A DNA stretch of 64,000 bases from CAYOLL01 sp964404765 [NCBI: uncultured Gemmatimonadota bacterium] (lineage in GTDB: Bacteria; 4572-55). Each line of letters starts with the position of its first letter. Position 1 is the first letter of the stretch. Where the stretch lies: contig CAYOLL010000003.1 of assembly GCA_964404765.1 (NCBI GenBank), positions 26,457 to 90,456 of the forward strand, in the 5' to 3' direction. A model generated the notes under the pieces. That model was not told where the DNA came from. It made no database searches and was given only the letters and a program-made list of their open reading frames with translations. Positions 16,783 to 29,800 of the stretch are shown here, in pieces. The translations under genes and the position numbers were made by a program.

Positions 16783-17482
16783 TTAATGTTTTGATGTTGG
16801 AGTGCAATATAATTCGATAGATGGCTCTTTCCCCATGAAATGGGTTAGCACCATGTAGCCAACGTCCGTTTTGAACCAGATACCCTTGATTTTCCTGTAA
16901 TTGAAAAGAAAAAGATAGCTTATGGACGTAGTCTATGAAAATCGGTATGTAATGCAGTATTGCTGAGGAAAAATATCCGCCTTTGTAATCAAAACGAAAT
17001 TTTAAAAATATACTGCCATCTTCAGATTTATTAAAAATGGAACCAGTTGAAACATGTGGAGGCATAAAACCATAGACTGTTGTTTCAGGTTCGAAAAGTT
17101 TTGCTACTATTCCAGGATGATCCGTTTTTAAGATTTTATGTAACTCTTTTCCATCGACAAAGAGAGAGTAGCCGCCTTCGGCAGCCTGTTTTCTACAAAC
17201 AACAAACACTATGTTAGGGGGCCGCGCCATACTGGCGCGATCTGTATGATAAAAACTTCCCGCTCCCCCATTAGGCCAATGTATGCCTTTTATTCCCCTA
17301 TCATTTGTATCATCTTGAATTAAAATATCTCCAAGCGATTCTGCGATTCTTAGCATTTTCTCAGAAGATTCTATTCTATCGACAGTAACAAAACCGACTT
17401 TTTTTAATTGCTCGGTCATGTTAATCAAAAAATTTTTGCTACTTGTATCAACCAAATATTTTTGAAAGAGTAAGTTGTCCAC
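16745..17482 (-). CDS. TauD/TfdA-like Fe(II)/2-oxoglutarate oxygenase
   Basis: A 245-residue protein, the first gene of the AT-rich cluster. The iron ligands are H-x-D in SFYHTDRAS (about residue 77) and the distal His in GRWLHGANPF (about residue 208); the 2-oxoglutarate Arg is in ERAIYRIILH. The motif set fits the TauD/gamma-butyrobetaine-hydroxylase superfamily. It is unrelated enough to the second oxygenase of the cluster (12075-13019) that the two should act on different positions or steps. GTCCTCCGTT after the stop of the plus-strand reading gives a minus-strand GGAGGAC ribosome-binding site before the ATG at 17482. Confidence 0.78.
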   Translation of the reverse strand: MDNLLFQKYLVDTSSKNFLINMTEQLKKVGFVTVDRIESSEKMLRIAESLGDILIQDDTNDRGIKGIHWPNGGAGSFYHTDRASMARPPNIVFVVCRKQAAEGGYSLFVDGKELHKILKTDHPGIVAKLFEPETTVYGFMPPHVSTGSIFNKSEDGSIFLKFRFDYKGGYFSSAILHYIPIFIDYVHKLSFSFQLQENQGYLVQNGRWLHGANPFHGERAIYRIILHSNIKTLNGDELGFGFNEE

Positions 17483-17830
17483 TTTTGTCCTCCGTTATTT
17501 ACAATTCAAACGAGCTGGAATCGACGGCATCCAATTCAAAATTTGTCCTCGCAAAGACGGTGACAAACAACCACTTTGCGACAAGGCTTCAAGGTAAGAT
17601 AAACGTTGAAATGAAGGACGGACTTTCTGCTGCCAGTTACCACCACGCCTGAATCGAAGCGCAACCTGCTTCCAGCTGACACCGAACATGGCTTGAGCGG
17701 CGCTAACACCGGCTTCAGGCGACGGCGCGGGAAGGAAATGTTGGCGCGGAAGGATAAACTTGCCATCGGCCCGCCCAACTCGGCGCGGAGAAACCGCGCC
17801 GGTCGTCAACAAGCAGTCGTCCAGCAAAAC
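17483..17830. other. GC-rich non-coding junction between the AT-rich cluster and the giant gene
   Basis: About 350 bp. Base composition jumps from AT-rich to GC-rich near 17500-17530. The minus strand is open for 110 codons (17827-17495) but the translation resembles no family and runs through a CGGTTTCTCCGCGCCG palindrome (about 17785-17800). It should contain the cluster promoter at its left end and the 3' untranslated region of the giant gene at its right. I see it as decayed inserted DNA. Confidence 0.45.
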
Positions 17831-20800
17831 TCATCGCATCAACGTCATCTTCAACGTTTGCCGCTCCCCGCCGCTTTCCAGTTGGTACAGATACGTGCCG
17901 CCGGCAACAGGCCGCCCGGCTTCGTTAGTCCCGTCCCACAAGATCGTATGATAACCCGTTTCCAGCCCGGCATTTAACAGCGTTTTGACAAAGCGGCCGT
18001 CAATGTTGTAGACTTTTAGGCTGACGGTTTGGGCGCGCGGCAATTCTAAGCGAATCGTGGTCAGGCCGCCGAATTGGAACGGGTTCGGATAGTTTTGCCA
18101 TAGACGCAAAGCGGTCGGCACGGCGGCGGCGCTCTGTTGCAACGGGCCAAATTCAAAAACAGAGCCGTTGGCGTCCAATCCTTCCAGCCAATACAAATAT
18201 GTTGCTTCGGGGCGAACCGTCTGGTCTTTGAAACGATAGGCCAAGCCGTTCGCCAAGAGCATTGTCTCATTGACTTTTTGGCGATCGGTCAATACACCGG
18301 CCTCTGTTCGATAGACATGGAAGCCGATGGGCGTCGAAGCTTCGCTGACCAACCATTCCAACTCGATCAATCCGGGCTTAGCCGTGGCCGTAAACGACAG
18401 CAGTTCCACGCTGACTTTCTTGTGCGAGCCACGCACCACCACGTTGACAACAGGATTATCCGGATCGTCCGAACGAACTTGCAGCGTGTCAATAATCAGC
18501 GTGTCTGTTTCAATCGGTGTAAAGGTGACGGTCACAAAGGCGTTGCCGTCGGTTATAATCGGTGTGCGCGGAATGTTGGTGATGCGGATACGGTCGCTGT
18601 GCCGGGTCACTTCCAGCACTTGCAGCGGAGCGCGGCCGATGTTGCGGATTTCCATTTCCCAATTGGTGCTTTGATCGACCGCGCCAAAGTTATGGCTTGT
18701 TTGCGGCAAAAGAATATCCGGCTGAATGCCCGCGCCGCCGACAAAAATCTTGACCAGCGGTTCATCGGTATCGTTTGAGGCAATGCTAATCTCGGCCGTG
18801 TAACTGCGCGGGCCGCGCGGCGCAAAGACAATCCTGAAGTCCAGCGTATCATTGCCCGGAATCACCGCCGGGAAAGTCAAACCGCTGATTGTAAAAATGG
18901 AATCCATCGAGCTGGTGATGGCGGAAATCGTCAGTGAACCGTTGCCAAGGTTAAAGATCGAGAAATTGCGCACACTATTTTGCATCACCCGCACATCGCC
19001 AAAGGTGGCGACCGAGGCCGAGAGCTGAATTTCCGGAGACACGCCGATCCCGGACAGCCCGATGGTATAAGCGGCAGCGTTAAAGGCATCGCTGCGAATC
19101 GTCAATTGACCGGTGTATGCTGTCGCGGCCTGCGGCCGGAAGCTGACCCGTATCTGCTTGGTCTGACCGGGCGCGATGGAGTCGGGCTGTGCAAAACCTG
19201 ACAGGTCTTGAAGACCTGTCAGGTTTATTTGGGGGGACTTGCCAGCTACAACCGCGCTGATCCATTCGACGCCGAAGATGTCCGGCTTGTCGGCGGTCAT
19301 ATCGGTGATGGTCAACGTGGCATCGCCGGTATTGCTCAGGGTGATCAGGCGCTCGATTCGCTGATTGACATCGGCATTGCCGAAATTTTGGGTCGTCGGG
19401 TTGGCGGCAATAACCGGGGCCAGGCCGCGTCCGCTCATGTTCAGCGTCAGCGTTGGCCGGGCGGCGTCATTGGTGCGCACGATCAAAGTGCCGGTATATT
19501 GCTGGCGCAGTTTCGGCGTAAATCGAATCGGCAAAGTCACCGTTTCCAGCGAGTTAATGGACAGCGGGAACTGCGCATTGTTAGCAAAACGGAACGCGCT
19601 CGTGTCGGAGAAAACCGGGTTGGACAACACCAGCGCCGCGTCACCCAGATTCTGGACGCTGACTAACCAGGAATCGCTGTTGCGGCCGACGCGCACCGGG
19701 CCGAAGTTTCTGACGACCTCGTTGATATTAACGACCGGGGCCGCGCCCATGCCGAACAGGTTGACTGTGACGACCGGCTCGTCAGCGTCGTCGCTGCGCA
19801 CGGTCAGTACGGCGGTGTAGTTTTGGCGGGCCGTCGGCGTAAACTTGACGGTATACGTGGCTGTCGCGCCGGGATTGATCGGCCCGATTTGACCGGTGAC
19901 CGTAAAAGCGGCATTGTTGGCTTGCGCGGATTGAATTGTCAATGGCCCACTGCCGGTGTTACGCACCACCAACGGCCAGGTCGGCGCTTCGCCAATCGTC
20001 ACCGGGCCAAAATCGTAATTAAACACATCCACCAGAATTTCGGGCGATGTGCCGCGTCCGCGCAGCGTCACGGTTTGGTCGGGAATGTTATCGGCATTGG
20101 AATGGATCACCAGCGTCGCCGCGGCCTCGCCTTCGTGCACGGCCGTATACGTCAGGCTCAGGTTGGCCGATCCGCCCGGCGCAACATTCAACGGCAGGGT
20201 AACGCCGCTCACGGCAAATTGGTCGCTGATCAAATCAATGCTAAAGATATTCAAATTGACATTGCCGTTATTGGTCACGCGCAGCGACCGTGAGGCGCTC
20301 TGGCCCAAGTTCATCGAACCGAAGTCGAAGTCACCGGCCGAATATTGGGCAATGGCCGAGGCCTTCGAGCCGGTCAATTGAACACTTACGGTACCTTCGT
20401 CCGGATCGTTGGTCGTGATTGTAATTGTCCCGCTAACGGGCGTGACGGTAGCCGGGTAAAACGTCACATAAATCTGCATGTTTTCACCGGCCGGAATAAT
20501 CTGTGGAAAAACGGTCGGGTGCGTCACCACAAACGCCGAATTATTGCTGACAATGTTGTTGATCGACAGCGGTCCGATGGGCGTCGTGGGCGACGAAACA
20601 ATATTTTCGATCAGGAAACTCCACTCGGTCGGCCGGGCCACTGCGCCGTAATTGTGCGAGAACGGGAAGACCAGCGGCGCCGGCACGTTCAGTTCCGGGG
20701 CGGGCACCACGATGCCGCGACCGGTCAGACTGACGCTGATGGTCGGCGGATCGTTACTGACGATTTGCAGCGTATTGGCATAGCTGGTAATCGCTGTTGG

Positions 20801-23800
20801 GTTAAATTGCAGGATGATCCCGGTCTGCTGGCCCGGATCGACCGTCAGCGGCAATTGCGCTGGCGCAACCACGGTAAAAGCCGTCACTTGCGGATTGGCA
20901 AAGGTCAACGCGTTGATTTGCAACTGCGCCGAGCCCGTGTTGGTGACCAGCAGCGTTCTTTGCGCCGAAGCATTTTGGTAAACGTCGCCAAAAGCTACGC
21001 TCGTGGCCGCAACGCTCATGTCCGGCACGGGAATCGGAGTAGCCTGGCCGAGCATGGCGATATTCACCAGCGCGTTTTGCGGATCGTTGGATTGGATGCG
21101 GAAGTTGCCGGTAAAATTGCCCGCCGCCGTCGGGGCAAAGCGCACGGTAACGGCCAGGCGCTGACCCGGCGCCAACGAAGAGGTCGAGCCGGTCGGCCGC
21201 ACAATTTGGAACATGGAACCGGTACTGCTGACGGTGACGCTTAAATTGGTATTTGCGCCGGCATGATTCCAAATCTCAAAAGACCAATCGCGAGTTTGAC
21301 CAACCTGAATCGTGCCAAAATCATGCGGCTGACCGCTCTGCTGCAAGACGGGCACAGCGGCATAGCCAAAGCCGCGCAGCGTAATCACGGTCACGCCGGC
21401 GTTGTCCGGGTCATTAGAGACAAGCTCCAGATGACCTTCGTGTGTGCCATAAACGGTCGGCGTAAAAGTAACGGTCAAGACGGTATCGACCAGCGAAGCC
21501 AGTATTTTGGGGAAACGTGGCAGCGGGCTCAGTACAAACGGCGCTAAATCCGAAGTGGCGCTTGCGATACGCAGCAGTGTGCCGCCCTCGTTGCGCACCC
21601 GAATCGTTAAAGTTTTGCTTTGGTTCAGGTTGACCACACCAAAATCCACTACCGTCGGCGCGCTTAAAATAGGCTCGGTCGGCAAAACGCCCGTGCCGGT
21701 TACCCGTACCCGCAGATTCAGGTTATCGGGATCATTCGTGGTGATACTGATGAGAGCGTCATCAAAGCCCAGCGCCTGCGGCAAAAACGTCACCGGCTGA
21801 ATGCGGCGCTCGCCCGGATTGAGCGTAAACGCGCTATTGGCGACCGTAAAATCGGCGTCATCGGAGACGATGCCGGCAATATTTAACGGCAGCGCGCCGT
21901 CATTAATAATCTGCATTTCCCAAACCTTAGCCACGCCGATCATCGTCCCGCCAAAATCATAGCTGCCCGGATTGACCAGAATGCGCGGCTGGAACGGGTC
22001 CGTCGTCGCATCCACCACATTGGACAGGCCGGACCAGTTGGCCTCATCCCGCGTCCGCAAAGCAAAATAATAATGGGTGCTTGGATTCAGGCCAAAGACG
22101 GTAAAAGTCTGCAGCGACCCGGCGACTTCCGGCAACGGCTCGCCCGAAGCATTGGTGGCCTGGCTGAAATTGGCCGCCGTAATCGTCCCGGTCGAATAGC
22201 GCAAATCATACAAAGAAGCCTGGCCTATCGCAGCGTCATCGCCCGGCGAGAGCCACTGCAAGGTTACGGAATTAAACGTCACATCAATAATCGTCAGACC
22301 GGCCACGGCATCGGGCGGAAAAATGTCGCCGGTCGCTTCGGTAAAGGCGCTGACGACGTTGGACATGGCCGAGACATTGCCGCGGTCATCAATGGCTTTG
22401 ACGGCAAAGAAGTAGAGCGTGTTTTGGGTCAGACCGGTGACTTCGTGGAACTCGCCCAAACCTGCGCCCGTCGGCGCCGGCAAGTTGAAGCGCGTGGCGG
22501 ATCCAAAGTTTTCGGCACTAATCGGCACGGTCGAGTAGCGCAAATCATACTGCGCGGCCCGGCCAAAAATGCTGTCGTCGCCCGGCGCAGCCCAGGCCAA
22601 TTCCACTGAGAAAGCATGCGCCCCGACGACCCGCAGCGTATGAATCCGGCTGGGCGGAACATTGTCGGCATATTGAAAAATACCCATGCTGGTGCCGTCC
22701 TTACCGGTGCCGCGACAGGGTGAACCGGGCAGCAAATGCCAATCGTTGCGGGCAAAATCAACAAACAACGGATCGGTGGAAATGCTGGTGCCGCCACCGG
22801 TCGGATCTGGCAAGCCGTGATAATCGCCGGCATTGTTGTGATAGGCGTCGTTATGGGTTACGCGCGGGGTCAAGCCGGAAATATGGTTGATGCCATAGCC
22901 GGAATTATTGGCCAGGATGTTGCTGTGAAGCGTCGGGTTGACGATCTGGGAATAAATACCGCTGCCGTAGACCCGCACGATATTGCAGTGATCCACCGTA
23001 ATTTTGGGCGATTGAATGAAAATCCCGGCAAACGGATAAGTGTCGCCGGCGTACTGAACCAGAGCATAGGCAATTCGCGATGTATCCGCCGAATCTTCAA
23101 ACTGAATGCCGCTCCAGGTGCCGATATTACCCTCAATACCGGTAAAAGTAATGAAGCCGGTATCCGTCGGCTGCCCGACCGCCCAAATTGACCCGTCGCG
23201 CGAGGCTTTGAGCGCGGCGCCCTGGTTGAATTTGGCCATCACACCCGGCTGAATGGTCAAACGCGCTTGAGTGTCGATTTCGCCAAAAATATGATACTGA
23301 CCGAGATTGTTGGGCGGAATTGGCCAGGTCGTGGCGCGGGTGATAGTCGTCGCTAAAAATTTGATCCCCTTCTCCCCTATCCATTGGGTGTAATCGTTCG
23401 AGCCAATCGTGGACATGGCTCCAACCTGAAAGGGATAATCGCCTGCGCCGATAAAAATATTGCCCGTCAGGCTTGGATTGCTCGTCCCGGAAGTGGCATA
23501 AATCGCGTAAGGCACACTGCTGCGAATCGTATTGTTGCTCAAAATCAAAGATGCGTCTTCTAAGTAAATCGGATACGTAGCGTCATCACCATTGATCTGA
23601 CAGTTGTTCATAAAGACTTTGTTTGTGCCAAAAGCCCGCACCGCGGTATACGCAATGTTGGTCACCGGCGTCCTGGCGTCATCGAGGGTCAAATAATCCA
23701 CAAAGGAGCTGTCGGTATATTCGGTAAAATACAGGCCGCGCCAGCTTTCGGTCAAGTCCGTGTCTTTAGCCCAGAAATGAACCGGTAAGGCCGCCGTGCC

Positions 23801-26800
23801 GTTGACATCCAGCCGGCCGGCCGTCATCGTGGTGCGGTCACCCGTAAACAGGCCCATGTCGTCGGCCCAAATCGCATTGACGCCGGCGTCAATGCCAAAG
23901 GTCGCGCCGTCGCCGACGAACAGGCTGCCCGTCACATAATACGGGAACTGCGTCACGCGCGGCCAGGTCACGTTATCAACAATCGTCGTGCCCAGCACTT
24001 GAATGTATTGACCGCTTGTCCAACCGGTAAAAGTATTGTTGATGAGATGGGTCATTGCGCCCATTATCAGCGGTGTCACGCCCGTACCTCTAAAAGCCGT
24101 GTTGCGAATCGTCGGCGCACCCGTACTTTCCAGCGCCCGAATCGGCCCGGTAACCTCACCGTTTTCGATCCGCAACGACGTGGCGTTCAGCAAAATTGCA
24201 TTCACACCGGTCGGCGCGACTACGTCCACATTATCAAAATGGACGACTTCGGTTTCATCCACAAAAACCGAATAGCTGTTCTCGGCATCGTAAAAGCCGA
24301 AAGCCTGCTCCACGCGGACATTTTTCAGCCACGACGAATCCGCCACTTCGGACGTAAAATGGACGCCGGCCCAGGTCAGGTTGGGATTGCCGGGATCACA
24401 GGCCAACAGCACTTCCCCGGCGGTTGTGGCCAGGCCGTTGACTTGCAGCCGGCCTTCCTCGTCAAAGTCCGGATCGCCCACTTGCAGTGTGCTGCCGGTG
24501 ACGAAATGCACCTTGACACTGTCGTCAATCGTCAGATTGGCGTCGTTGACAACAAAGATATCACCTTTGATTTTGTAGGGCAGCGGCGCAGAGTTGAACC
24601 AGGGATTTGTCCAGCGCGAGTTTTGGGTGATTTCGGTTGACCACAGACAGATACCGGCCGCGCCGCTCCACCCGGCAAAGCTATTGTTAAACAGATTGCC
24701 CATCGCACCCATCGAAATCGGGTAGAGACCGCTGCCGCTAAAAGCATTGTTGCGGATGGTCGGAATCGTGGTGCTTTCGGTCACGTAAATCGAGCCGACG
24801 GTGTTACGCTCAATCACCAGCGAAGCGTCGTCCAGCAGGATGGCGTGGATGCCTGTGCCGCCGGTAATCGTGTTGTCGGTGATCGTCACATTCTGCGTGT
24901 TGTTGACACTGATCGTGGTGTGCAGGCTACCGGGATAAGTCTGGTCGGCCTCGGAAATCTGGCAGAAGACCAGCCGCGACGCCAGTGTAAACGGCGTGAA
25001 AACAATGCCGTCCCAACGCACGGACGAGTTCAACAAATCGCCGCGCAGCACAATCCGCTGGCCGCTGGTGCCAACTGCGCTTAAACCGCCAACGCTGCTT
25101 GTGCTAACTTTGCCGACTGTTAGCTGGGCATCATCGGCAAAACGCGCAACGGCTCCGGCACTGATCGTCAATGTCGCATTATTGTAGATATTGATGTCAC
25201 CCTGTACATAATAGGGAAGGCTGACGGTATTCGGCCAGGTGGTGTTTCGCGTAATGTCCGTTGCCCAAAGGCGAATGGCAATACCGCCGCTCCAGCTTGT
25301 GATCGTATTGGTATTCACATTAGGACTGCCACTGTTCGTCATCACGGACATAGCGCCGACCGTAATCGGATATTGGCCCGAACCGCCGCTAAAGGTGTTG
25401 CCCGTAATCGTCGGATTGGAACGCCCGTCGCTGCTGCAAATCGCTGCCCGCAAGGTGTTGCTCGTAATGGTCGGCGAGGCATTTTCCAGATAGATGGCGC
25501 AGCCGCCGGTGATATTCTCGAAGGTGCAGTTCTGAATCGTCAGATTGTCGCCGCCCAACAGTTGAATGGCCGCGGTGTTGAGATTGCGGAACTGCACAAA
25601 ATTAAAGTTGGATGTTGCCGGGAAGCCGTTGAAAACAATGCCTTGCCAAACCCCGCCCGATTCCATCACAATCGGCGATGGTGCAGTGCCGGTGGCCCGT
25701 ATCGCCGCGTTCGATTGGACGATGATTTTGCGATTGTTGCCAAAACGCACTTGCACACCGGCATTGATGGTCAGCGTCGTGCCCGAACAAATTACGATAT
25801 TTTCGACGACGATATACGGGCTGCCCGACGTTGTCCAGGTCGTGTTGCTGCAAATATCTGTTCCGACGATGGTGCCGCGGAAAACCGCATCCGTAACGGC
25901 AGTGGCGATGTTGGAAATCGGCGACCAATTAAATAATTCGTCGCCGGTCTTAACGGCAAAATAATAAACCGTATTGGCTGTCAGACCGTCGACTGTAAAA
26001 GCTTCTATACTACCGGTCGTGTCCGGAGCCGGTTCGTTAATGGCCGGCGTAGCCGAAGCAAAATTGTCGGCTGTAATCGGGAAAGTGGCATAGCGCACAT
26101 CATAATAACTGGCCACACCGGTCTGGTTGTCGTCGCCCGGCGCAGGCCAACTCAGTGTAACAAACGTATTATTGGCCGCGATAACTTGCAGGTCGGTAAT
26201 GGCGCCCGGCGGGGTATCGTCCCCCGCGCGAATCGGGCCAAAGGCCTGAAGTTCATACCAGGCAACCGTAGAAATCGATAGCACGGTTTCTACCCGGATT
26301 TTGGTGACACCGGCGATGGGCGTTTCAAACTTGTGCGTCAGCCACAACCCGTCGCTCGTGAAGCCGGAAAACACATGAGCCAGCGTGTCCGATTCGTCAA
26401 AGCGGATAAAATGCACCTCATGAATTGTCTGCCCGGATAAACTGATGGCGGCTTTAAAAGCGAGGGAATCAACGGTAGCCAGACCCTGCAAATCTACTTC
26501 GATCCATTGCGGGAAAAAGGCCGCAGCGTCCCATTGCGAAAAGCCGTCGCCGTCGGTCGCCCGGAAAGCCTGATTGCTGTTAGACGAGGCGATGGTCGGT
26601 TTATTCAGACATAGATTATCACGCAAAAATTCGCGGTCGGTTTTGCCTTGCACAATGTTGGAAATCAGTGACGAGTTACCGGCGGCATCGCGTGAACGCA
26701 GCGCCAGCCAATAGTTGGCATTGGGCCGCAAGCCGCTGACCTCAAAGGTTTGCAACTGGCCGGGTGCGAGTGGGGTCAGCGGGCCGGAAACGCGCGTTCC

Positions 26801-29800
26801 GGTTTGATAATTGCCGGAGGTCAAGGCAAAATCGGCGTAATAAATATCATAAGCCGCCACAGCCGCCGTCGCGCCGAAAATCGTGGTATCGCGCGGGGCT
26901 GTCCATTTGAGCGTCAGGGAAAAGGCGCTGGTATCGGCCATGGCCAGATCGGTCACAGCGTTTGGCTTGGTCGTATCCGGCGGCAGATTGGTCAATGCAA
27001 TCGCCACATTGGAAATCGGCGACCACAAACCGGCGTCATCCAGAGACTTAATCGCAAAATAATAGGTCGTATTGGACACCAAACCGCTCACTAAGTGCGA
27101 CTGCTCGATGCCCGCCCAATCCGGGGCCGGTTCACCGCTGACCGCCGTCGCGCTGTTGAAGTTGCCTTCGCTCAAGGCCGAAGTCGAATAGCGCAGATCA
27201 TATTGACTGGCTTTGCCGTAGCGGTCATTATCGCCCGGAGATGTCCAATCCAATCGCACCTGGGTATTGCTCAGCGGCACGGCCGCCAAATCGGTTATTT
27301 TCGATGGCGCGCGGTTATCGCCGCTGACGGTGGTGATCGTAAATTTGCGGCGAATCCACAAGTCAAAATGCTCGAACGGAATGCCCCAAATCCAGTCGGC
27401 GGATTGATCCAGCCAGCCGCCCACCGGCGGATAGCTTTCACCATAATCGGCCATTTTGGTTTCGATCAGCCAGGAAGCGTCGTTATAGTCGCGTCGCTGC
27501 CAATTATCGCCGGGAAAAGTAAAGCTATATTTCCAGTTGCCGTCGTCGGTGGAGTTAAATACAACCTCGCCGGTGTTGGTATCGAATAAGCTGGTCAAAT
27601 GCGCCCCGCTGGGGCCGCCCAAATCCGACACGCGCATACACAGCACATAGCTTGAATCCGGAATCAGCGAAAGCGTCATGGCCGTGCGTTCCGCCTGTGA
27701 AGAATTGGTCCACAGATGCACCCCGCTAAAACCCGGCCCGCTTAAATAGACACTTTCGATATCGTCAGCAGTGGATTCCAAAACCATGCCGCGCGTGTTT
27801 TGCGTATAAGCGGTGGCCATCCCGGCGGCGCAAAAGGTCGAAATCTGGCCCAGATCATCGCGGGCTTTGACCGCAAAGTAATAATTGACGCTATCCTGTA
27901 AACCGGTCACGGTGGCGAACAACCACGTTCCGGCCGGTTGGGCCGTTGGCGAAGGCGTCCATTGCGTCGCGGCGTTAAAATTGCCCTCGGTGATCGGGCT
28001 CAAACTATAGCGAATATCGTAGCTCGTGGCCGATCCGGTCAACGAGTCATCGCCCACGGCCTGCCAGGCCAGCTTGACGCTGCTCAGCGTCACTTCAAAG
28101 ATGACTAAGTTGCAGATCGGGGCGGGGCGTTTTGTATCCGGCGGTTCGGTCGTTGTGCCCTGGGCCGTGTTGGAGCGCGGCGACCAATTGGGCACCTCGT
28201 CCGCCGTCTTGATCGCAAAATAATACGTCGTTAAGGGTGACAAACCGCTGACGGTAAAAGTTTGCGTGTTCAACGGCCCGATGGGTACAGGCTGTGGGCC
28301 GGCCGGCGTCGCTTTGTTAAACAGAGAATCGTGCGTGATCGGCGTCAGCGAATAGCGCAAATCATAGGCGATCGCTTGGCCGCTGTTGCCGTCGTCGCCG
28401 GGCGCGGTCCACTGCAGCGTGGCCGTGTTATGCGTTGTGCCGGTCACCGCCAGATTGGTTACGGCCGCCGGCGGGATAAAGTCGCTGAAGGGGCACGGAC
28501 TGGCCGGAATTACATTGGACATGCCGGAAATGTTGGGCACTTCGTCATGGGCGCGGATGGCGAAATAGTAAGTCTGGCAGGCGGTCAAGCCGCGCAAAGT
28601 GTCCAGCTCGGACGTGCCGCTGGTTTTGGGCGCGGGAATGATGTAGCGGGAAGACGTGTAAAAGTTGTTGATCGTGATCGGCACGGTATTGTAGCGCAAA
28701 TCGTATTCGGTCGCCCGGCCAAAAGTCGTATCGTCGCCGGTCGCCGTCCAAGTCAGGATGATTTTGGTGGAATCTGCCGTGCTGACGGCCAGATTGGTGA
28801 TCGCCCGCGGCGCAATCGTATCACCGATCTCGTAGATAAAACCGAACACCTGAATCTCGAACCAGGACGGGAACACCGGCGAAGCCGTCGTCTGCACGGT
28901 CATGCGGGTGACGTCGGTGTAGAACGGCGAAAACTTGTGGGTCAGCCACTGGCCTTGCGACGTAATATTCTGGCTAAAAGTATGTGTCAGAGTTGACGCG
29001 CCGGAACTGTTGATAAAACGAATATTGTGCGTGGACGTGCCGGGCGTATCCTGATTACTGCGCAGCGCAATCGAATCGACATGGGCCTTGCCTTGAAAAC
29101 TGATGGTCAGCTCTTGCGGCAGTGTGCCTACGCCGGCGTTCCAATCGGTGTTGTCGAAGCCGTCCACCGCGTTCTCGGCCAGATTCAACTGGGCCGAAGC
29201 CTGGGTCGGCTTGCGCAGGGCGATGTTGGTGACGGTCAGCGTCGCCTGCGTCACCACATTGGACAAGAGGGAGAGATTGCCTACTTCGTCTGCGGCTTTG
29301 ATGGCAAAATAATAGGTCGTGTTCCGCGATAGCCCGCTCACCGACGCCGTATCGGCCTGACCGGCTGCGCGTGGTGTACCGGTCGTAATCAACGTAGCGC
29401 TGCCAAAGTTACCGTTGTTAATCGGCGACGTGCTGTAGCGGAGTTGATAAGATGTCGCCTGACCGGTCAGACTGTCGTCGCCGACGGCCGTCCAGGCCAA
29501 TTTGATGGAATTGAACAGCGTCGAAATCACTTGCAAATTGGTAATTCTGGCCGGAGCAAGCGTGTCGGTTGGGGCGGCCAACGTGGTAAAACTCCAAATC
29601 GGGCCAAGCCGGGTATTGCCGAAATTATCGCCGGTCAAAATACGCCAAAAATAGTTCGTGCCGTAATTCAACGTGCCCGGCGCATAAGTCGTCCCGGTCT
29701 GATTTGTGCTGACAACCGTCGTGGGCGTGCCGCTTGTGCCAAAATAGACGGTATAAGTGACTGCTTCGCCCAAATCCGGGTCGCCGCCGGTCCAGCTTAA

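Noticed and set aside
17495-17827. 110-codon minus-strand gene before the oxygenase cluster
   Set aside because: No family resemblance and no ribosome-binding site; it runs through a palindrome and looks like decayed DNA.
10111-17970. Perfect attachment-site duplication around the AT-rich insert
   Set aside because: The two tails are only about 88% identical at DNA level with mostly synonymous changes, so they are paralogous gene ends and not a recent target duplication.
20345-21244. Long plus-strand frame of 299 codons opposite the giant gene
   Set aside because: It is a shadow of the minus-strand gene: the minus-strand frame has recognisable domains and a signal peptide, while this translation is arginine- and histidine-rich with no family motif.
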